Assembly (NCBI GenBank): GCA_004026145.2
Contig: CP034983.1
Span: 13,301,212 to 13,365,211 of the forward strand
Source: Takifugu bimaculatus
Lineage: Eukaryota > Chordata > Actinopteri > Tetraodontiformes > Tetraodontidae
Direction of reading: 5' to 3'
Length of the DNA: 64,000 bases
The stretch's first letter is position 1; the number at the start of each line of letters is the position of its first letter. The notes under the pieces are model-generated. The model was not told where the DNA came from. It saw only the letters and a program-made list of their open reading frames with translations, and did no database searches. This document shows, one piece after another, positions 49,001-58,800 of the stretch. The position numbers were made by a program, and so were the translations under genes.

Positions 49001-51006
49001 TATTTACATTTAAAGTGGCTGTTGCGAGCTCGTCCTCTGCCGCCGGCTGATTGGAGGGTCCTCGGCTTTGATTTACAAGTAAATACTGACCTTCAGGCTT
49101 CTTTGGTTCCGCCATGAGACCGTTAATGTCAGCTTGTCAGTCAAAAGCGGAGCCTCGGCCGCATGCGCGCTGGCGGTTCGACTGGCGAGGTGTTGCGTCC
49201 CCAGAGGGGTCCTCATTAAGACCACAGCGTCGCGTGACCTTTTAGCGGCTTCGCCTTCCCATCACCACCTACGACCTCACCCAGCTGGGCCCAATTACCC
49301 CGCTCGTTACCCCCCCTAAACAGGGCCACAATCACGCCGTCTTTGACGAAGCCGCACGTGAATAAAATCATGGATTTCGCACCGATTTACAGGTTTGAAA
49401 ACGGGGTTGACCTTTATTCTGTTCTGTGTGGTCTTCCGGAAAACCCTGGGATCCGCCTCATTCCCATCTCCGAGGGTGTGTTCCAGGAAGATAACTTCCC
49501 CCCCTCGCGGCCCTGAGACGCTATAGAACGATGGCGATCCTCCTGGAGAGACACGAGTGGACCGAGGACGCGCCGGCGAGATGGATGATTCTCCTTAAAG
49601 TGGCGCGTTTAATTAGACGGAATGCTGCATACGTTGTGGGCAGGAGCAGCAAGACTCGCTGGATAGATTGAGATACTAATTAAAGGAGCCTTCGCCGAAG
49701 TTGGAGTGCGAGGCGGTTTCACTCCGCTCTTCGGGGTCATTTGCATAGCCTTCATCGGGGGAAATAGGATTTAGAGGACTGTCTTGCTTTTTTTCCCTCC
49801 TCTTCAACTTCTTCCTTTTCCAAATTACCAATCACATTCACATGCTAACAAACCAAATTAAAATCACGCTCGCCGTTTTATCTCCTCCGTCTATAATTTG
49901 GCGTATTCTATTAAAGTCCCTTTGATTTCTTTTTTCTTTTATATATAAATCTCCGTAAAAGTGTTAAAGGGGGTTTAAGGTGGCAAACTGTGTGATCGCG
50001 GGCAGCGGATTTTTAACACGGCCAGCCTTTGGTTTGATTTGAATAAGAATGTCTTTCATGAACAAAGTGTTGGAAACGGGGCGCCATATTTGATTAGATC
50101 AATAGATGTGCGGATGAAAGTCTGGCGGTGTATTAATTACTGCCGCTACAAAGGCGGGAGCTCGTGTAATTGTCTGCTGCGAGCCTGCGAGCTCTTCATC
50201 ATCTCTCTGGCAGTCTTCAGCATGAGCAAGATGCTACTTGTCATATTTGTTTGGTTTTTTCCTTTCGTCCGTCGCGCAGTTACGGCCCCCGGCCACCAGG
50301 GGAGCTCCAGAGAGGTTTCCTTTTGATGATGATAATTCCAGAGATAATCGCCTTATTTCTTCCCATCATTGCCTAGCCAAGCCTGGGCTGAAAAACCGAT
50401 TGAATTTCTGATTTTATTTTTTGCATACTAAACAAACGTTCATGCTAATGCTTCATTCATGTTGGTGCATTACAATATAGACGCATTAGAGCTCCTCAAA
50501 AATCACATCGAGACGTCTCCATCGCCCTCTTGTTGCTGATTCAGTAAGTTATTCACACCGGATGTGAGCCACACTTCACTTCCGGGTCGCCAATGAACCC
50601 ACATTTGATGCTGCGCTCGGAAGACGGCGGCTACCCGCGCAGCTAAAATCAAAACTACGCTCCGTAAGACGATATTTAACATAAACACGGGCTAAAATTG
50701 AACGTGTTAGCATGCAGCCATCTCAACCGGAGGAGCTGGTGAATATTTCCAGTGCACGTATGTGTTTGCACGTGGGCGGACCGGTCGTCCTCCATGACCG
50801 GCTTGACATCTGACTCAGAGTGACGCGTTTTTCCCATCATTCTCAGTGACGGCGGCGACTCGTCGCGCCTCAGGAAATGAAAAATGTGCTACTTTGTTGC
50901 CGCTGCTCACACTCAACGCCTCCTCTGCTTGTGTTTTGCAGTCCAGCAGAAGCTGCCGCTGGAGAAGGAGACGGGCCTGAAGATAGTGGAGGCCGGCGTT
51001 AGCGAC
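12210..51006 (+). CDS. ptprn2: Receptor-type tyrosine-phosphatase-like N2 (phogrin/IA-2beta), luminal part (3' partial)
   Basis: Exons read: 12210-12294, 17816-17866, 20615-20728, 24395-24651, 25704-26106, 26190-26447, a short uncertain exon at 26878, about 26960-27327, 29303-29389, 33146-33225 and 50942-51006. Together they give about 595 residues, close to the whole luminal part of human PTPRN2. The protein is a type I membrane protein of dense-core secretory vesicles with a catalytically weak phosphatase domain; it acts in vesicle biogenesis and hormone or transmitter release. Visible parts in order: signal peptide, cysteine-rich RESP18-homology region (CLFEDELC, FCVND, GVFGRCQ), GLTWQDDVTQ, a long variable linker, GYIITGSE, and the membrane-proximal ectodomain (VLGPALTFRL, ETGLKIVEAGV). 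The transmembrane and cytosolic exons lie beyond the window. PTPRN (IA-2) is the alternative; the neighbours ncapg2 and esyt2 favour PTPRN2. Confidence 0.9.
12295..17815 (+). other. ptprn2: ptprn2 intron 1 (5.5 kb)
   Basis: This is mostly unique sequence, rich in the words GCTAGC, GCTAAC and TTAGC. It contains CpG-rich patches near 14390-14470 and short C runs, and ends with a (GAT)8 tract just before the acceptor. I see no exon, RNA gene or transposon in it. Confidence 0.75.
17775..17798. repeat. (GAT)8 microsatellite 17 bp before exon 2
   Basis: Eight perfect GAT units stand between the probable branch-point region and the polypyrimidine tract (gtgttttctcctccag) of exon 2. Length variation here could affect splicing; that is inference. 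Confidence 0.9.
17816..17866 (+). CDS. ptprn2: ptprn2 exon 2: start of RESP18-homology region
   Basis: This 51-nt exon has the right phase (1 in, 1 out). It encodes GCLFEDELCAPYEFCVN, with the cysteine spacing of the PTPRN2 N-terminus (human GCLLEEGLCGASEACVND). Confidence 0.9.
17867..20614 (+). other. ptprn2: ptprn2 intron 2 (2.7 kb)
   Basis: It contains the 20-bp minisatellite at 18791-19003 and a G10 run near 19300. A GGC-rich tract lies near 19880-19910 (ggcggcggcggcggtggcgg). The remainder looks unique and non-coding. Confidence 0.75.
18791..19003. repeat. 20-bp minisatellite (tatccccgccctttctgtgt), about 10.5 copies
   Basis: The units begin at 18791 and repeat every 20 bp. Unit types alternate (ending in ccgagt, tctggac/t or tctgtgt), suggesting a higher-order pattern. 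The tenth unit is one base short and the last is partial. Confidence 0.92.
20615..20728 (+). CDS. ptprn2: ptprn2 exon 3: end of RESP18-homology region
   Basis: It encodes DGVFGRCQEL, then LHTYQLSSSALQRLRILLQKL, matching human DGVFGRCQKV and VALQRLRVALQKLSG. The acceptor is ctttcgctgcag and the donor gtacgc. Confidence 0.92.
21237..21251 (+). promoter_or_regulatory. CTCF-like motif, full consensus match
   Basis: CCACCAGGGGGCAGT agrees with all 15 positions of the consensus CCASYAGRKGGCRSY. It lies in intron 3 of ptprn2. Occupancy cannot be judged from sequence. Confidence 0.55.
23372..23433. repeat. CA-rich microsatellite
   Basis: An imperfect ccca/caca tract leads into a pure (CA)13 at 23407-23432. 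Confidence 0.9.
23769..23783 (-). promoter_or_regulatory. CTCF-like motif on minus strand
   Basis: The minus strand reads CCTACAGGGGGCGCT, 13 of 15 consensus positions. It faces the site at 21237, 2.5 kb away. Confidence 0.4.
24395..24651 (+). CDS. ptprn2: ptprn2 exon 4: luminal linker
   Basis: It begins GLTWQDDVTQQAISRELAKL, which matches human [20 protein letters not shown]. The rest is a poorly conserved, Gln/Ser/Pro-rich luminal stretch with LQQYLNSLGL. It exits in phase 0. Confidence 0.9.
24652..25703 (+). other. ptprn2: ptprn2 intron 4 (1.05 kb)
   Basis: Unique non-coding sequence that ends at the acceptor ctgtgtcacag. I see nothing else in it. Confidence 0.75.
25704..26106 (+). CDS. 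ptprn2: ptprn2 exon 5: luminal linker
   Basis: A 403-nt exon encodes a hydrophilic, lineage-variable luminal segment (NDDFKSDPPF, RHPLLSSKDPGRNEL, LGISD). It contains basic pairs but no clear domain. It was placed by frame continuity, strong splice sites and phase (0 in, 1 out). Confidence 0.82.
26190..26447 (+). CDS. ptprn2: ptprn2 exon 6: luminal linker
   Basis: It encodes DRFIQNVVNQLGPHSIHMDSL, then NLEQLAKVIAEVMQEEQPN and RVQDLIQEDSERMKQK. The amphipathic ELA/VIAEVM segment resembles the human GMAELMAGLMQGV region. The preceding intron is only 83 bp. It ends in phase 1 just before the 21-bp minisatellite. Confidence 0.85.
26448..26877 (+). other. ptprn2: ptprn2 intron 6, occupied by a minisatellite
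   Basis: A 430-bp intron; all but about 70 bp is the 21-bp array. The acceptor is gatgttccag. The frame from exon 6 meets TGA within 20 bases, so retention would truncate the protein. Confidence 0.75.
26477..26833. repeat. 21-bp minisatellite (acaaaagacacgtttatcttt), 17 copies
   Basis: 17 units of exactly 21 bp fill 26477-26833. Variation is confined to a few positions (cac/cat/caa-gttt; atc/atg; aca/ata). Because the unit is a multiple of three and has no stop in several frames, long repetitive ORFs appear on both strands; these are not genes. Confidence 0.95.
26878..26918 (+). CDS. ptprn2: ptprn2 exon 7, very short, boundaries unresolved
   Basis: From the acceptor at 26877 the frame reads GQQTDSVDKDPVDK and then hits a stop (TGA at 26931). 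Model A: exon 26878-26894 with donor gtagac (a donor used twice in ncapg2), leaving an intron of 65-68 bp. Model B: exon to 26918 with donor gtgaat, leaving an improbable 41-44 bp intron. Model C: this exon is absent and exon 8 begins at 26919. All three keep the frame. Model A is preferred because no other intron in the window is shorter than 69 bp. Confidence 0.4.
26960..27327 (+). CDS. ptprn2: ptprn2 exon 8: luminal linker to GYIITGSE
   Basis: It encodes KKFNEKIFGSKQHKIFFSKL, then a variable stretch containing the dibasic EPKKSDLKVK, and ends HFGYIITGSE. That last part matches human ARGYIVTDRD at the start of the membrane-proximal ectodomain. Prohormone-convertase processing happens in this part of the family; KK at the EPKK site is a candidate, not shown. 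The start could be 26960 or 26963 (AAG repeats), or 26919 in an alternative model. Confidence 0.8.
27328..29302 (+). other. ptprn2: ptprn2 intron 8 (2.0 kb)
   Basis: Mostly unique. It includes a possible retroelement remnant (about 27895-28145) and a G-rich tract at 28150-28190. No exon of ptprn2 is expected here by phase. Confidence 0.7.
27895..28145 (-). mobile_element. Possible degraded retroelement tail (minus strand)
   Basis: The phrase ctttattgtcacaca, with gagtgaaatatctt about 90 bases later, resembles 3' ends of dispersed teleost retroelements. On the minus strand just beyond it an open frame runs VSVASLQDVKELG and then a Cys-rich tail (CEICGKCGH) before a TGA at 28022-28024. No target-site duplication is seen. 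The family is not identified. Confidence 0.25.
29303..29389 (+). CDS. ptprn2: ptprn2 exon 9: membrane-proximal ectodomain, first part
   Basis: It encodes ESLTAAQASELMERLTQRLNL, then HAADLTQL, equivalent to human [21 protein letters not shown]. The acceptor is tctctcccccag. The donor is taken at the first GT of gtacgtac because only that keeps the frame into exon 10. Confidence 0.88.
29390..33145 (+). other. ptprn2: ptprn2 intron 9 (3.8 kb)
   Basis: Unique sequence with one TG microsatellite (31328-31365) and an AT-rich 3' end. No exon or RNA gene recognised. Confidence 0.75.
31328..31365. repeat. (TG)18 microsatellite
   Basis: A pure TG tract in ptprn2 intron 9, followed by tatatacacaca. 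Confidence 0.95.
33146..33225 (+). CDS. ptprn2: ptprn2 exon 10: membrane-proximal ectodomain core
   Basis: It encodes VLGPALTFRL, then GPNPKNLTTADLVQVA, matching human [22 protein letters not shown]. The NLT sequon is a possible glycosylation site equivalent to the human NVT. Acceptor ttttttacag, donor gtaaga, phases 2 in and 1 out. Confidence 0.93.
36457..36510. repeat. (CA)27 microsatellite
   Basis: A pure 54-bp CA tract. Confidence 0.95.
37179..37229. repeat. (GT)25 microsatellite
   Basis: A pure GT tract, 670 bp from the CA tract at 36457 and on the opposite strand sense. Confidence 0.95.
41088..41109. repeat. C22 homopolymer
   Basis: 22 consecutive C. Its true length is doubtful in any assembly. 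Confidence 0.85.
41544..41639. repeat. 12-bp tandem array (ttaggctaacag), 8 copies
   Basis: Eight perfect-length units whose only variation is at the first two bases (tt, tc or ct). It is an amplified form of the TTAGC/GCTAA words that are common throughout the window. Confidence 0.93.
41771..41816. repeat. Imperfect TG microsatellite
   Basis: A TG tract interrupted by ta, ca and cg. Confidence 0.9.
43959..44009. repeat. TG microsatellite
   Basis: A TG tract with one C interruption, followed by a G10 run. Confidence 0.92.
44334..44401. repeat. TG microsatellite
   Basis: A 68-bp TG tract interrupted once by agtgta. Confidence 0.92.
45156..45188. repeat. TG microsatellite
   Basis: A short TG tract. 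Confidence 0.9.
45252..45480 (-). mobile_element. Possible 3' fragment of a LINE-type retroelement (minus strand)
   Basis: The run agataagacaagataaac, followed by cttcattgatcccaca, resembles the 3' tail of common teleost L2/Maui-like LINEs read on the opposite strand, including the degenerate short repeat at the very end. The adjoining 200 bp has no ORF of note. Family and length are uncertain. Confidence 0.4.
45597..45622. repeat. TG microsatellite
   Basis: A pure (TG)13 tract. Confidence 0.9.
46054..46082. repeat. TG microsatellite
   Basis: A pure TG tract running into a G-rich stretch. Confidence 0.9.
50942..51006 (+). CDS. ptprn2: ptprn2 exon 11: end of membrane-proximal ectodomain
   Basis: It encodes VQQKLPLEKETGLKIVEAGV, then SD, matching human [20 protein letters not shown]. 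It is the last exon in the window, in phase 1 and out phase 0. The next exon should start with the juxtamembrane and transmembrane sequence and is not present before 64000. Confidence 0.92.
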
Positions 51007-52107
51007 GTAAGTCAAGCTCCAAAAATACCTCCGGGGGCGGCGTCGCACCTGCGGCTACAGACCCCGGTTTTAAGTGCGCCTCTTTCATCTTCCATCTTCA
51101 TTTCTTTCCCGGCCCGGTGAAGGAGAGACAAACAAAAAGGGGAAAGAAAAAAACGCTCGATGCATTTTAAGTAAAAAAACAACTTGAACCGAGTGTTGTC
51201 GTCACCCCCGGCAACAATAGCCAGATTATCTGGATCGCCGTGGGCCCGACGTTCCTCTGACATATTCATTGGGGGGGGGGGCATTAAGAGGAGAGCAGGA
51301 GGACACTCAGGATGATCCAAATGAAAGGAGAATAAATGTGTATTCATTCAACACTGATAAATATTCATATGCATCAGCCGGCGAGGATCTAATCAAGCAC
51401 CCATTGATGCGTCATCGTCCTCCACGCCCGCCTGGTAAATGAGTTTCTCTATGGAAATGAGGCAGCCTCAGACCCCGGAGCTGCCCTGATCACCAGGCAT
51501 GCTGGGAGCTAAATGGACGCGGCCTGTGCATCCCAGGACAGTTGCCATTGGCAACGAGCCTCGCGCGCAGTATGGACGGGATCATTTTCCCGTCGCGGGT
51601 CTTTCTTAGGTCTCCTCACGCCACGTTTTCTCCTCCGTTATCTCTGGTTCACGGGGACGTCTGTCCTGTCCTTTGTCCTCCTCTCCTGCCTCCTTTTTTT
51701 GTCCCTTTCTTCCCATCCAGGCTGATTCCTGCGCTCCGCCGGCCCCGTGCATGGCTGTGTTTGTCACATCGGGCCTATTTGTAGATAATTAGCTGCAATA
51801 ATAGCCTCTCTGCGGGAGCCGGGGTGAGGGAGGGACGGATGGGCGGGGAGGAAGGGGGGGGGGATCTGTCTTCCACCTCATGGGGAGAAAATCTGCACCA
51901 GACTGTTCGTGGGGAGGCATTTTAAGGAAGTGCGGCTTTTACCGCGCCGCAAATAGAAGAGCGAGAACAGGCGTGAGGCAGGTTACTGGAAGCTAACGTG
52001 GGCGGGTCGAGCTCCACGGCTGGGGGGGGGGAACAGGGACAGGAGAGTGGTGGAGGAGCCTCTCCAGAACCACCGCGCGGCTCTTATCACCAAAGCTGCC
52101 CCCCAAC

Positions 52108-52284
52108 CCCCAGCCCCAGCCCCAGTCCCAGCCTCAGCCTCAGCCCCAGCCCCGGTCCCAGTCCCAGTCCCAGCCCCAGCCCCAGGCCCAGGCCCAGGCC
52201 CAGGCCCAGCCCCAGGCCCAGGCCCAAGCCCAGCCCCAGCCCCAGCCCCAGCCCCAGTCCCAGGCCCAGGCCCAGGCCCAGCCC
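52108..52284. repeat. Hexanucleotide array (CCCAGN), about 29 units
   Basis: CCCAGC, CCCAGG and CCCAGT units with occasional CTCAGC run in unbroken 6-bp register. It gives stop-free Pro/Ala/Gly/Leu-repeat frames on both strands that are not genes. Confidence 0.93.
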
Positions 52285-52410
52285 CCACTCCACCTCCCTG
52301 GTTTTTATTTAAGAGGTGACAAATGACAAAACAGCTTAGGAAGATGTCCAGATAGAGAGAACGTCGATAGCAGTAGATCCAGACGAGGATAAGCAAATGT
52401 CAGGGGGGTG

Positions 52411-52439
52411 TGGTGGTGGTGGTGGTGGTGGTGGTGGTG
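52411..52439. repeat. (TGG) microsatellite
   Basis: Nine to ten TGG units. Confidence 0.92.
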
Positions 52440-52791
52440 CTGGGGGGGGGGCATCAGGTAATCAATTGAATGAGCTGTATCTGCTCCATTATAGCTGGCG
52501 GGGAGGTTAGCATCCCAACGAGGAAGAAAAACACAGAATCTGCTTTCAGCGATGTGTTTTCTAAGCATCCTTCTTACTAACAGCCCCCCCCACTAGCACC
52601 CCCCCCCCCACCCCCCAACCCCCCCAAACAAGGTGTACAGAGGCTCCTCGCAGCCACCGGTGAGCCCTGGAAACCTGTGCAAAACCGCGGGGAGGAAAAG
52701 AACAAGCCGAGTGGAAAAGCAGAGATTCACAGCCGGCTGCAACCTCGGACAGCTTTAGTGGGAGCTAGCGTTAGCCTGCGCTAACACCACA

Positions 52792-52792
<1 letters not shown>

Positions 52793-52846
<54 letters not shown>
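52793..52846. repeat. (ATT)18 microsatellite
   Basis: 18 perfect ATT units. Confidence 0.95.
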
Positions 52847-55800
52847 TATCTTATTCTTTAAAATGGAGCCTCCTCACAGCAGCAGCCGAGGGAAATTTGG
52901 TGAGTCAAGCCCCCAAATGGGGTTTTCTGCTGGCAGCCACAGGCACAGCATGATGGGTACCAGTGGGGGGGCATGGTGGGGGGGGGCAGGCTCTTTATTT
53001 ATATTTATATTTATTTCACTGTCTCCTGCAATATAGCTGTATTTTTAAAGAAAGGGAAATATGAGTCTTACCTCTCAGATCCTCCCTTAATGCAGATACT
53101 TCCCAATATTCCGGATCTCTGCCGTCTTTACGAGCCGACGGCGGCAAATTTATTTACATGGCGCCTTTACTCGGACGCCATTTTCACAGAAAAGCAGCTG
53201 GAATAATGAGCGCGTAAAGCTGTAAATACACAGGCGAATAACACAAACAGACAATAAGGATCAACGCAATCAGCGGCGCTACGATGCCCACAAACCGCTC
53301 CTGCCCAGCACAGAATTCCCAGAATTCCCTGAGCTGCGCGTCAGCTGATCACTCAACTGCTAAATGTAAATGATAAATGGCAGGCGGGGAGTCTCTGCCG
53401 CGCACACGTGCGCGCTTGTTTACACGCGCGTCTGTAAACGTGCTCTCCGTGGGTCCGCAGAGGAGAGCGGGCCGACGCACGCCGGGTCTCCTCGCCACGG
53501 TCGCCCCGGCTCGCCTTTAATCAAAGAGCCAAGTGCGGCGGCACAGAGGCAGAACTCATCTCGGAGAAAGGTCACGTGTAATGATGACCCCTCCCGATGG
53601 ATTTGAAAGCTTTCTTTCCAATATCCTGCGCCGTGATTAATGCGGGGCCACATCTTTTTGAAAAGCTGGAAGCTCACTTTAAATAAATTCCGGGCTGCCG
53701 GCGTCGCCGACACAGCTCCTCGGGCCGGAGTTACGCTAACGCGCATCCAATTTTCTTCCTTAATTCAGTTTTGATGGCAGCAAATGATGCTAATTTTCAT
53801 GAGCTATTCTATTATACGACTGCATATGAATTAGCTACGCCACCAAATCGTCTCCAGATATGGCTAGCATGTATGCTAGCAGAGACAGGTGATGCGGCAG
53901 CCCGCGACCTCTGACCTCTACACTTTCAATCGACCCCGCTGTCAAACGTGGACGTTTGGACCTCGTTTCTGTGTGTTAAACTTCAGCCTGACAATAATTT
54001 AGACCTGCAGTGGGAGAGGCACTTTTAATACTTTGATTATTCTGAAATTTCGGAGAGAATCACTTTAAATTTGCATTTTGTTTTGCCGGAACCCTTTTTC
54101 CCCCGCATGAATATTTATCTCCCCGCTCTTCTTTAGATCGCGCCAATAATAACGCTGTTTTTCCTTGTTTTTGTTTTCCTTTAATCTAACAAAGCCCGAC
54201 GTTGTAGCTCCAACCACTCAACAAGGAAAACCATCAGAGCGAGCGGCGCGGATCATCTCCGAGTCGACTTCAAAGGAAACCCGGGATGACCATCTCCCAG
54301 CAGAGGAGCGACCGACGGGCGCGGCGAAACGGCTAAATAACCGCGGTGCTTTTACAAATCCGCCCTGTGAGGGCAGGAATTTATCAAAGCCTTTCAAGTT
54401 ATGCAAATTTCCAGCTATCTTGTTTTAGCTGTGTTGCTAGCGTGTAGCGCGTAGCGGTCCGCACCGGCTAATCAATCTGACATTGACCTCGCGGCGCCGT
54501 CCACGTCGCCGCTCTCCTCCGGAACCCAAACGGCGGCGGAGACGCAAACAAAATCGCAAACAGCCCCCTGTGAAAAAAATTCCAGCGGGGGAAAAGAAGG
54601 CCGACGCGGCGGTTTTAAAGCATCTGAAATGCCATTACGGCGGCAGATCTGGATGGGAAATGTCATTTTGGAGCAGCCCCGCTGAGCCTGCAGCCCTGAG
54701 TAACGCTGCCGCCGCCGCCGCCACCGCTCCGGCTGCCTCCCGCTGATGAAAGAGGCCGGCAGCTCCGTCTCTCGGCAACCTTTTAGCATCACCTGACCTT
54801 TGGGCTGCAGAAACGCCTTTGATGCCACGCCGTTTGGTATTTGCCTCGGTGGCGTGACGCGAGCGTTCCTCCGGCTGAGAGCCGCCTTAATGAGCGTCAG
54901 AATTTAAAGTGTTTGCTCTCTTCCTGCCGCCTTTCGTCTCTTTCATGTTTGTTTTTTTACGAGGAAACGGTCAGCGTGTTGGACGCCGTTCTCACCTGCC
55001 TCCGTCGGAGCCCGCGGGAGCTCCTCGGTGCTCAGGTCTTTGGGTCCAATCCAAACCCAAAACTTTAAGCTACTTGTACTGATGAGGGCAGCGAACCCAT
55101 GACTTATTTGTTGCCTTGACAATAACAAGCAGCTATTAGCTAAAATAGTTCAGCGCCGTGGCGCCAGTGAGCTGAGGGCCAGCCACACATTTTTCTCTTT
55201 TCTCCCTCTCTCAGGAGTGTCGATCAAACCGTCCTGTTCTGCTGCTGCTTTGCATTTTGGGAGAGTCGAGGCCGCTGGCGCTTCAGGAGTTTGACATCCT
55301 GCGTCGTCGAAGCTCCATTTTGTGTCAGGAGAAAAGGAAAGAAAGAAGAAACGCAGATATCGGAATCCACTGGCACTAACGCTACACGTTGCCAGTGAAA
55401 TTGTTAGCATACACCAAAGACTTGGGACCAGATAGTTGTGCGATTACCCTCTCAAATTAGCGAATCGCGTGCCAAAAGACAAAAACTCTTCTTAGCCAGA
55501 GCTAAATCTAGCATGCTAGCTACAAGGGTTGATAAATACCAATAAATTTAGCCTAATCTATGACATTTCCCCTCGTTTTCGTTGCTCTAGCTGTTCATGG
55601 GAATTTGCCGACCGGTTATGAGCAGCAGCCATGAGGGCCGAGGGCTACGTTCCCGGGGGAGGCTTTGACTTGGGTAGAGGGGGCCGGGGTGCCCACAGCT
55701 GGATGCTATGGCAGAGGTTTTAAATGTCAGCGTCGAAGGGGGACGCGGCTGCCATTTGGCCTGACGAGCCGCACGCCAAGGGACTGGCAGCGCGGTGCGG

Positions 55801-58800
55801 GGGCAGGGTGCTCCCGGTCCCGGGCACGTGGCGCTCACCTTCTGCCATTTATCATGCGGCTGCTCGCCTAGCACATCTGGCAAGTTAAACATGGACAGCA
55901 GCAGGAATGGCCGTTGCTGCGGGCTAAGCTAATTGGTTGAAACTCATTGTTCAGACGGCGGGGCGCAGGTCACAGGAATCCCTCCGCCCCGCTGTGATAC
56001 TGAGGGTAAATCACAAACACACAACTGTCCACATCTGCATCAAGGCTTCGAACCACGCTGGAAGTCTGACTAATAAACGCGCGGCTAGCGTGCAGTACGC
56101 GGTTTAAATCTCGTGCTCTGCCTCAATTAGATGTAATCAACTGTCATATCATCTTTTATTGACTTTAATTGGCTGCTACGCTGGATCCTGCCGCAGTCTT
56201 CCTGTTGCCGCCACGGCAAGGTCAACTAAATGGCTTAATGAGCTGTTATGGTCGTTCCTACCGTGACCTTTATTTAAAGGGGGGGTCTGAACATCTTCCA
56301 TCTGTGGAAAAGGCTCCGCTTCTAAGTGGATTTATGGCCTCCAGTCCAGGTTTTACTGCTCGAAGATAATATTTTATGATGCCTAAAACACAACAAGACG
56401 TAAGATTCAATCGGGTCGATTCCTCAGCTGCGGCTAGCTGAGTTTTATTAGCCTGTTAGCTAGCCTGGTTTGTTTTTTTAATGTTTATTAGCGTCTCCCT
56501 TTCATGCTTCCTGGCTGTATATGCTAGTTTTCATCCTGTCCGACACGGCGTGATGCAACTATTGCAAAGACCCCGATATTGTGTTTGGAGGCTTGGAAAT
56601 GGGATTTTTTTTATCCATTGCGCTCAGCCAGAAGCTGCAGATCGATAAACCTCCCAAAAAAATCGCTTTGATTTTTTTAAAAAAATGGCAAAAGCCTAGC
56701 CAGTCTCGTCAGTACGGGTTCTGGAAGAGCCGCCGCCAAACTATTCATTGAGTTTCCCAGTTTGGAGCGGGAAACAAAGACATCATCCGAGCGTCAGGAA
56801 GCCAAACGCTGTAATTATGTTTGTGGGTGAAAATAGGCTCAATTGATTATATGCATTTACAATAATGGGCCGCTAGCATGTTATTACGCTACTGAGCCAT
56901 CAAAGTCCTGACACAAATCATAATTAATTTTGCCTTCAGAGTTCCTGATTAGCCACACTTTGGATCGTGCAGTTGTCAGAGGTCTGTGGTGCGGAGCGGG
57001 CAGCAAACAGGCCGCCGCCACCGCCGCCGCCGTGGCAACGCTCTCATTAGGGATACGCGGGCGTTTCTTTCTTGGGCTCCGGGGCAGACAGTTTCTGCGT
57101 GGGACTCAGCAGGCCGAGGCGCTGGCCGGCCTGAGTGTCAGCGCCGCTCGTGCTGCGAAGGGGGGGTCGTTCCCGCCTGATTGGTGCGGCTTCATTAGCA
57201 TGGGCTGCGGGTTTGCGGTAATTAAAGCGAGGAATCAGAGCGCCAGCCTTCGGCCCAGACGCAGCCAGAGTCTGTCAAGTGAGATCGCTGCGGGACGGAT
57301 CAGGCGTCCCTGGCTGCCTGCCACGCCAAGGCCCCCCTCCCCTCGGTTCTTAGAGTAAAAGGCAGTCTAGAGAGGTGCTTTGGCGTCTGCACCGTCCCCG
57401 TCCCCCCCCCCCAGGTCACCCTCTGGGCTACACGCGTGCGGACGTCTCTCCCTTCAGGCACATGCTAGGCTGGTGTTGTCCCTGTGATAATGTCCAGACA
57501 ATGAGACAGCGGCGAGAATTTATGAGGCTGATCCCGAGCACATTTACAGGGACACGACCTCTGGCCTGTCACGCGCGCCCCCCCGCGGTGCCACATCTAT
57601 ATCTCTAGTTAACACAAGCTGGGGGCTGATCGTGGGTGCGTGTGCTCGGGCAGACGGCATCAATATACCCCCAACACACAACCTCGGCCCCACCCTGCAG
57701 CTGCCATTAAGGGTAGAGGCAGCCCATAACAAGGAGGTAAAGCTCCAGTGCAAGGACGGGGGCAGCACAAAGGCTGGGGGAGTGGCCCCATCTGACGGAA
57801 ACCAGGAAGTTATTCCGCTCAGTCCTCGGGACGGTCCTTTGTCCCTCCGCTGTCAGTCTCGGTATCGGAGCGGCGCAGCCCGCCGAGTCTCTGGCGGCGC
57901 GGCGTTCAATTATGAGCGCTACCTTTGACTACCTCCGTTATTCGGCGGCGGCCCGCGACTCCCCGCCCGCCGCCATTCATGTGTGACTTGATTTATTGTC
58001 TCGCTGTTTTCCAGCCTTTCAGAATTAATTGCAGTTTTATCTCTCCCGAAGATAAAAAAAAGAACGTTGTAGTGTAAAAAAAGTGCGGATTCTAAAACAA
58101 TCAAGACCTCTGTGTTTTTGTTTGTACTTGCTTTTATCTTTAACATTTGGGACCTATTTTTCGATAACTGTTCAGAGCTTCTGCGATGACGTAATGCTTT
58201 AGCATTTAGCAACAGGTTATAATAGCTTTAGCCACTTACCGAGAAATCTGACTGGCCTATGCTAGCTAGCGCTAGTCCGCCTTGTACCCAGCTTTTATTG
58301 CTAGGAATTGATTTTTCTGGGTAAATAAAGTCCTGGTAATTTGCGCATTTCCACTGCATCTTCAAGTTTTCCAGAAACTCCAGGATCAGACCCCGCCCCT
58401 AAAAGATCCTGGTCACCTGTAAAGTCCGACCCCTGAATGTGAGGATGTTTGGGGTTAATTTGGTGGAAAGGTGTCGAAGATTTCTAAAATTAGGGGTAAA
58501 TGACGAAGGTTCCTGCAGTGGAAGAGGGAAGCTAGCCTAAGCTAGCCCGTCCCCGTCCCACCGTGGCTCCCCAGCAGATTTCCGATCTGGGCCTTCAGAT
58601 GCCCTCAAGCCGGAGTAAATCCACACTCCAAATGCGAACCAATTAGAACGACTGCTAAATATGTATCGCTTTGTTGTCGCCCAATTTGTTGTTACAACAT
58701 TTTTTTTTTTATCGTCTTCCAGCTATGGTGTAATTTCCTACCGCGGGCTACGACGCTGGAGCGCCGTCTCTTTTTGAAGTGCACATTATAGCGCGCGCGC

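Larger units (their letters stand above)
33226..50941 (+). other. ptprn2: ptprn2 intron 10 (17.7 kb)
   Basis: The largest complete intron. It holds CA/TG tracts at 36457, 37179, 41771, 43959, 44334, 45156, 45597 and 46054, a C22 run at 41088-41109, the 12-bp array at 41544, and a possible retroelement tail at 45252. The rest is unique, with AT-rich homeodomain-word-rich patches (for example 48040-48330). No exon, tRNA or miRNA hairpin recognised by eye. Confidence 0.7.

Noticed and set aside
51983..52396. Gly/Pro/Ala- and Leu/Gly-repeat ORFs on both strands
   Set aside because: By-products of the CCCAGN hexamer array inside an intron.
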